Assembly (NCBI GenBank): GCA_030633225.1
Contig: DAOVTF010000054.1
Span: 1-9,307 of the forward strand
Length of the DNA stretch: 9,307 bases
Direction: 5' to 3'
Source: Flavobacteriaceae bacterium
GTDB lineage: Bacteria > Bacteroidota > Bacteroidia > Flavobacteriales > Flavobacteriaceae
Shown: positions 7,070-9,307 of the stretch, one piece after another
Layout of the letters: every line of letters starts with the position of its first letter
How positions within the stretch are numbered: the first letter of the stretch is position 1
Translations under genes and position numbers: made by a program
The notes under the pieces: generated by a model
Databases searched by the model: none
The model's input: the letters and a program-made list of their open reading frames with translations, nothing else
What the model was told of the DNA's origin: nothing

Positions 7070-7972
7070 ATGAAGGTTAAAAGGAAAACTTTACTGATAA
7101 TGGCTGCTGGTAGCGGCAGTAGATATGGAGCATTAAAACAATTTGATCAACTAGGGCCAAAAAATGAATTTTTATTCGAATTCAGTATATATGATGCTAT
7201 AATTAATGGGTTTGATCATATAGTAATTATTACCAAAAAAGATTATGCTCATGAAGTAGAAGCTTATCTAAAAAAACGTATTTCTAAGGAAATAAAAATT
7301 GATATAATTGAGCAAGAAATAAATAGCCTTCCCAAAGAGGTAGATCAAAAATTTAAAAGAGAAAAGCCTTGGGGGACAGCACATGCAATATGGGTTGCAA
7401 AAGAATTTATTGATGGGTATTTTGTTGTAATTAATGCAGATGACTATTATGGTAAACAAGCTTTTAAATTAGCATCCAAATTTATTAGTAAACAGCAAAA
7501 TAAAAATATATATGCTTTGGTTCCTTATCTTTTGAAAGATACATTATCTAAACACGGGACTGTATCCAGGGGATTGTGTAAAAGAAATGAAAATAAGTTA
7601 GAAAAAATAATAGAACTAACCGAAATTAAAGAAAATGACTCTGTTATAATTGACAAAGCAACCAATATAATTCTTAAAGCTAATGAACTTGTTTCAATGA
7701 ATTTTTGGATTTGTGACCAAAGTATTTTTAATTATATAGAAAAACAATTTATCGACTTTCTAAAGGATGAAAAAAACATTACTAAGGGCGAAATTTATAT
7801 ACCATTCGTAATTCAAAACCTGATTGAATCTGGTAAAATTACTATCGAATTAACAGAAGTGAGTAATTTCTGGTTTGGTGTAACTTATGCAGAGGATAAA
7901 AATTTTGCAGTACAGTTATTAAAAGAAATGACAATTAATAAAGATTATCCTACACCTTTATGGAAAAGCTAA
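7070..7972 (+). CDS. Sugar nucleotidyltransferase (NTP_transferase-like NDP-sugar pyrophosphorylase)
   Basis: This 300-aa protein has the GT-A nucleotidyltransferase fold. The N-terminal loop LLIMAAGSGSRYGALKQ (8-24) carries the G-x-G-x-R phosphate-binding signature and a Lys. KPWGTAHA (99-106) fits the base/sugar-contacting region. INADD (121-125) supplies the metal-binding Asp. SMNFW (209-213) and FGVTYAED (269-276) are characteristic of the Bacteroidota members. These enzymes join a sugar 1-phosphate to a nucleotide with release of pyrophosphate. Pairing with a NahK-like kinase whose start overlaps its last codons (ATG at 7960, stop at 7970..7972) indicates that its substrate is the product of that kinase, probably GalNAc-1-phosphate or GlcNAc-1-phosphate. 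It has no signal peptide and should be cytoplasmic. The MurU/AmgK pair is an analogous kinase-plus-nucleotidyltransferase arrangement, but this protein is longer than MurU. Nucleotide and sugar specificity are inferred only from context. Confidence 0.88.
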   Translation: MKVKRKTLLIMAAGSGSRYGALKQFDQLGPKNEFLFEFSIYDAIINGFDHIVIITKKDYAHEVEAYLKKRISKEIKIDIIEQEINSLPKEVDQKFKREKPWGTAHAIWVAKEFIDGYFVVINADDYYGKQAFKLASKFISKQQNKNIYALVPYLLKDTLSKHGTVSRGLCKRNENKLEKIIELTEIKENDSVIIDKATNIILKANELVSMNFWICDQSIFNYIEKQFIDFLKDEKNITKGEIYIPFVIQNLIESGKITIELTEVSNFWFGVTYAEDKNFAVQLLKEMTINKDYPTPLWKS

Positions 7973-9006
7973 AAAGTATTTTAGAAAATTTCATAATTCC
8001 AGATGCTGAATATCAATTTTCTCCTATATCCAACGGTTTGATTAATGATACTTATTTAGTGGAAAATAATGGTGAACCATTATATGTTTTATAAAGAATA
8101 AATACTAATGTTTTTGCAAATTTTGATTCATTAATTCATAATATGGATATGATTGTTCCATTATTGCATGGTGATGATTATAATGAAATAATACTCTCCA
8201 AAACAGAATCTGGAAATTCTTTTTATAGAACAAATACAAATGAAATTTGGAGACTGATGACTTTTATTAAAGATAGTCAGGTTTTTAATACAACTACCGA
8301 TTCTAAAATTGCTTATGAAGCTGGAAAAATAATTGGAATATTTCATAATAAAACTACAGGTTTTAATGTTGACATGTTAGAAGATACTTTACCTAAATTT
8401 CATAATCTTAATTATAGGTATGACCAATTTAAAACAGCTTTTAAAAATGCCAAAACCAAAAACATTCAAAAGGCACAAAAAGCAACTAATTTTGTAAATA
8501 ATAATATTTCTAAATTATTAGAGATAAATTTTGAAGAATTACCTGTGAAAGTTTGCCATAATGATACAAAGCTGAACAATATTTTGTTTTCGCAAAATAA
8601 TGAAGCATTATGTTTGATAGACCTTGATACCCTAATGAAAGGTGTTTTTTTATATGATTTTGGTGATGCAGTTAGAACCATTGTAAATACTTCTCCAGAG
8701 GACGAAACAAACCTAGAAAATATTAATTTTAATCTAAAATTGTTTGATGCATTTATAAAAGGATTAAAAAAATATAAAAATGTATTGAATGAAAAAGAAA
8801 TTGAACGATTATCATTAGGCCCAGTATTAATGCCTTTTTTACATGGAATAAGGGCGTTGACAGATTATTTGGAAAATAATAAGTATTATAAAGTAAGTTA
8901 TGAAACTCAGAATTTAGATCGTTGTAATAGTTTGTTTACTTTTTCTCAACTTGCTTTAAATAATCAGAATAATATGAATAAAATTATAGAAAATCAACTA
9001 CTTTAA
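7960..9006 (+). pseudogene. NahK-like N-acetylhexosamine 1-kinase (aminoglycoside phosphotransferase family), interrupted by an in-frame TAA at codon 45
   Basis: The frame starts at ATG 7960, thirteen bases inside the end of the nucleotidyltransferase gene, and would give 348 residues, close to Bifidobacterium NahK (about 360). Before the stop it reads ISNGLINDTYLVENNGEP, matching the NahK N-lobe (GDGHINTTYLV). TAA at 8092..8094 then falls between YVL and RINTNVF, where NahK relatives have YILQRMNTGIF, so a Gln codon is expected. Beyond it the frame is intact: ICHND-type loop HNDTKLNNIL (H200, D202, N207), LIDLDT (D221/D223), YDFGDAVR and TDYLENNKYY, all as in NahK. Such kinases phosphorylate N-acetylgalactosamine or N-acetylglucosamine at C1. 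Restart at ATG 8143 would give 287 aa lacking the nucleotide-binding N-lobe, so that product is unlikely to be active. There is no other lesion, so this is either a very recent nonsense mutation or a base error. The family call is strong; the broken state depends on one base. Confidence 0.88.
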
Positions 9007-9013
9007 TATATGG

Positions 9014-9039
9014 AATTATTTTTTTTAAATAAAATAATT
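9014..9039 (+). terminator. Possible weak stem-loop downstream of the kinase gene
   Basis: Arms AATTATTTT (9014..9022) and AAAATAATT (9031..9039) pair perfectly over 9 bases with an 8-base AT-only loop, shortly after the kinase stop. There are no G-C pairs and no T-run after the stem, so it is a poor intrinsic terminator. It is the only candidate for the end of the GH109 unit. Confidence 0.25.
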
Positions 9040-9103
9040 TCGTGGTCAAATAACACTAAATTGATATACTAGAATTTCATTTCAAATTTTAATAAAACAT
9101 ATA

Positions 9104-9131
9104 TTGTAGATTGTAAAATTGTTTATATTTG
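9104..9131 (+). promoter_or_regulatory. Bacteroidota housekeeping promoter for tRNA-Leu
   Basis: TTG at 9104..9106 and TATATTTG at 9124..9131 are separated by 17 bases. This matches the Bacteroidota TTG / TAnnTTTG primary-sigma promoter in both sequence and spacing. The -7 box ends 11 bases before the mature tRNA 5' end, so transcription should start only a few bases upstream of the tRNA. Confidence 0.7.
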
Positions 9132-9142
9132 CAAACCCAAAT

Positions 9143-9224
9143 GCGGGCGTGGTGAAATTGGTAGACACGCTAGACTTAGGATCTAGTGCCTCACGGTGTG
9201 AAGGTTCGAGTCCTTTCGCCCGCA
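9143..9224 (+). tRNA. tRNA-Leu, anticodon TAG
   Basis: The acceptor stem GCGGGCG (9143..9149) pairs with CGCCCGC (9217..9223), followed by discriminator A at 9224. The D-arm region reads GTGAAATTGGTAGACAC. The anticodon stem CTAGA/TCTAG holds the loop CTTAGGA, giving anticodon TAG, which reads CTN leucine codons. A long variable arm (class II, as expected for Leu) follows. The T-arm is GAAGG-TTCGAGT-CCTTT with one G-T pair. CCA is not encoded. The gene stands alone between its own promoter and terminator. Confidence 0.98.
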
Positions 9225-9230
9225 CTTAAC

Positions 9231-9271
9231 AAAAGCTTAACAAGGTGTTAATCACTAAGTTAAGCTTTTTT
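9231..9271 (+). terminator. Intrinsic terminator after tRNA-Leu
   Basis: AAAAGCTTAAC (9231..9241) and GTTAAGCTTTT (9259..9269) form a perfect 11-base stem with a 17-base loop, and the descending arm runs into a TTTTTT tract. It begins 6 bases after the tRNA 3' end. The stem also works on the opposite strand because of the flanking A-run, so it could terminate transcription from both sides. Confidence 0.85.
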
Positions 9272-9307
9272 AGTTTAAAATTGTAACATAAATTGTTACA
9301 TTATATA

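Noticed and set aside
8092..8094. TAA read as a sense codon (stop reassignment to Gln)
   Set aside because: TAA ends the PhnA, FAD dehydrogenase, GH109 and nucleotidyltransferase genes at the expected family lengths, so it is a functional stop in this genome.
8143..9006. Treating the 287-aa frame as a complete independent kinase
   Set aside because: Conserved kinase N-lobe sequence continues in the same frame upstream to 7960, and the 8143 ATG is internal to it. The shorter product would lack the nucleotide-binding lobe.
9143..9271. tRNA-Leu 3' end as an integration (attachment) site
   Set aside because: No integrase gene and no second copy of the tRNA 3' end is visible in the window. The tRNA is followed directly by its own terminator.

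Overview
The window is AT-rich (GC around 30% by eye) and reads as chromosomal DNA from a member of the Bacteroidota, most likely a flavobacterium. The gene families are typical of that group. Starts lack convincing Shine-Dalgarno sequences. At least one good promoter (9104..9131) has the group's TTG-N17-TAnnTTTG form. Standard stop codons are used (TAA mostly, one TAG). I see no mobile element, CRISPR array, prophage gene or rRNA.

Layout: (1) Bases 1..2322, plus strand: the 3' end of an aldehyde dehydrogenase resembling alpha-ketoglutaric semialdehyde dehydrogenase, a PhnA-domain protein, and a DadA-like FAD amino-acid dehydrogenase. The two enzymes match the last and second steps of trans-4-hydroxyproline (or D-amino acid) catabolism, so the window probably opens at the end of a hydroxyproline-degradation cluster. 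(2) Bases 2333..5605, minus strand: a DUF4407 membrane/coiled-coil protein, a small PAPS-type sulfotransferase, and an M20 dipeptidase. The last two are probably co-transcribed. (3) Bases 5704..9006, plus strand: a tight three-gene unit with a Tat-exported GH109 glycosidase, a 300-aa sugar nucleotidyltransferase, and a NahK-like anomeric sugar kinase. (4) Bases 9104..9271: promoter, tRNA-Leu(TAG) and a strong intrinsic terminator.

The most notable point is in region 3. GH109 enzymes release N-acetylgalactosamine, NahK-type kinases make the 1-phosphate, and the nucleotidyltransferase could make the NDP-sugar, so the unit looks like a short amino-sugar salvage pathway. The kinase reading frame, which starts inside the end of the nucleotidyltransferase gene, is cut at codon 45 by a TAA. 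That codon sits where NahK relatives carry Gln (normally CAA/CAG) and is followed by about 300 intact, well-conserved codons. This looks like a very recent single C-to-T nonsense change or a sequence error. I found no clearly new type of system here; the rest is ordinary metabolic gene content with a few unusual adjacencies.
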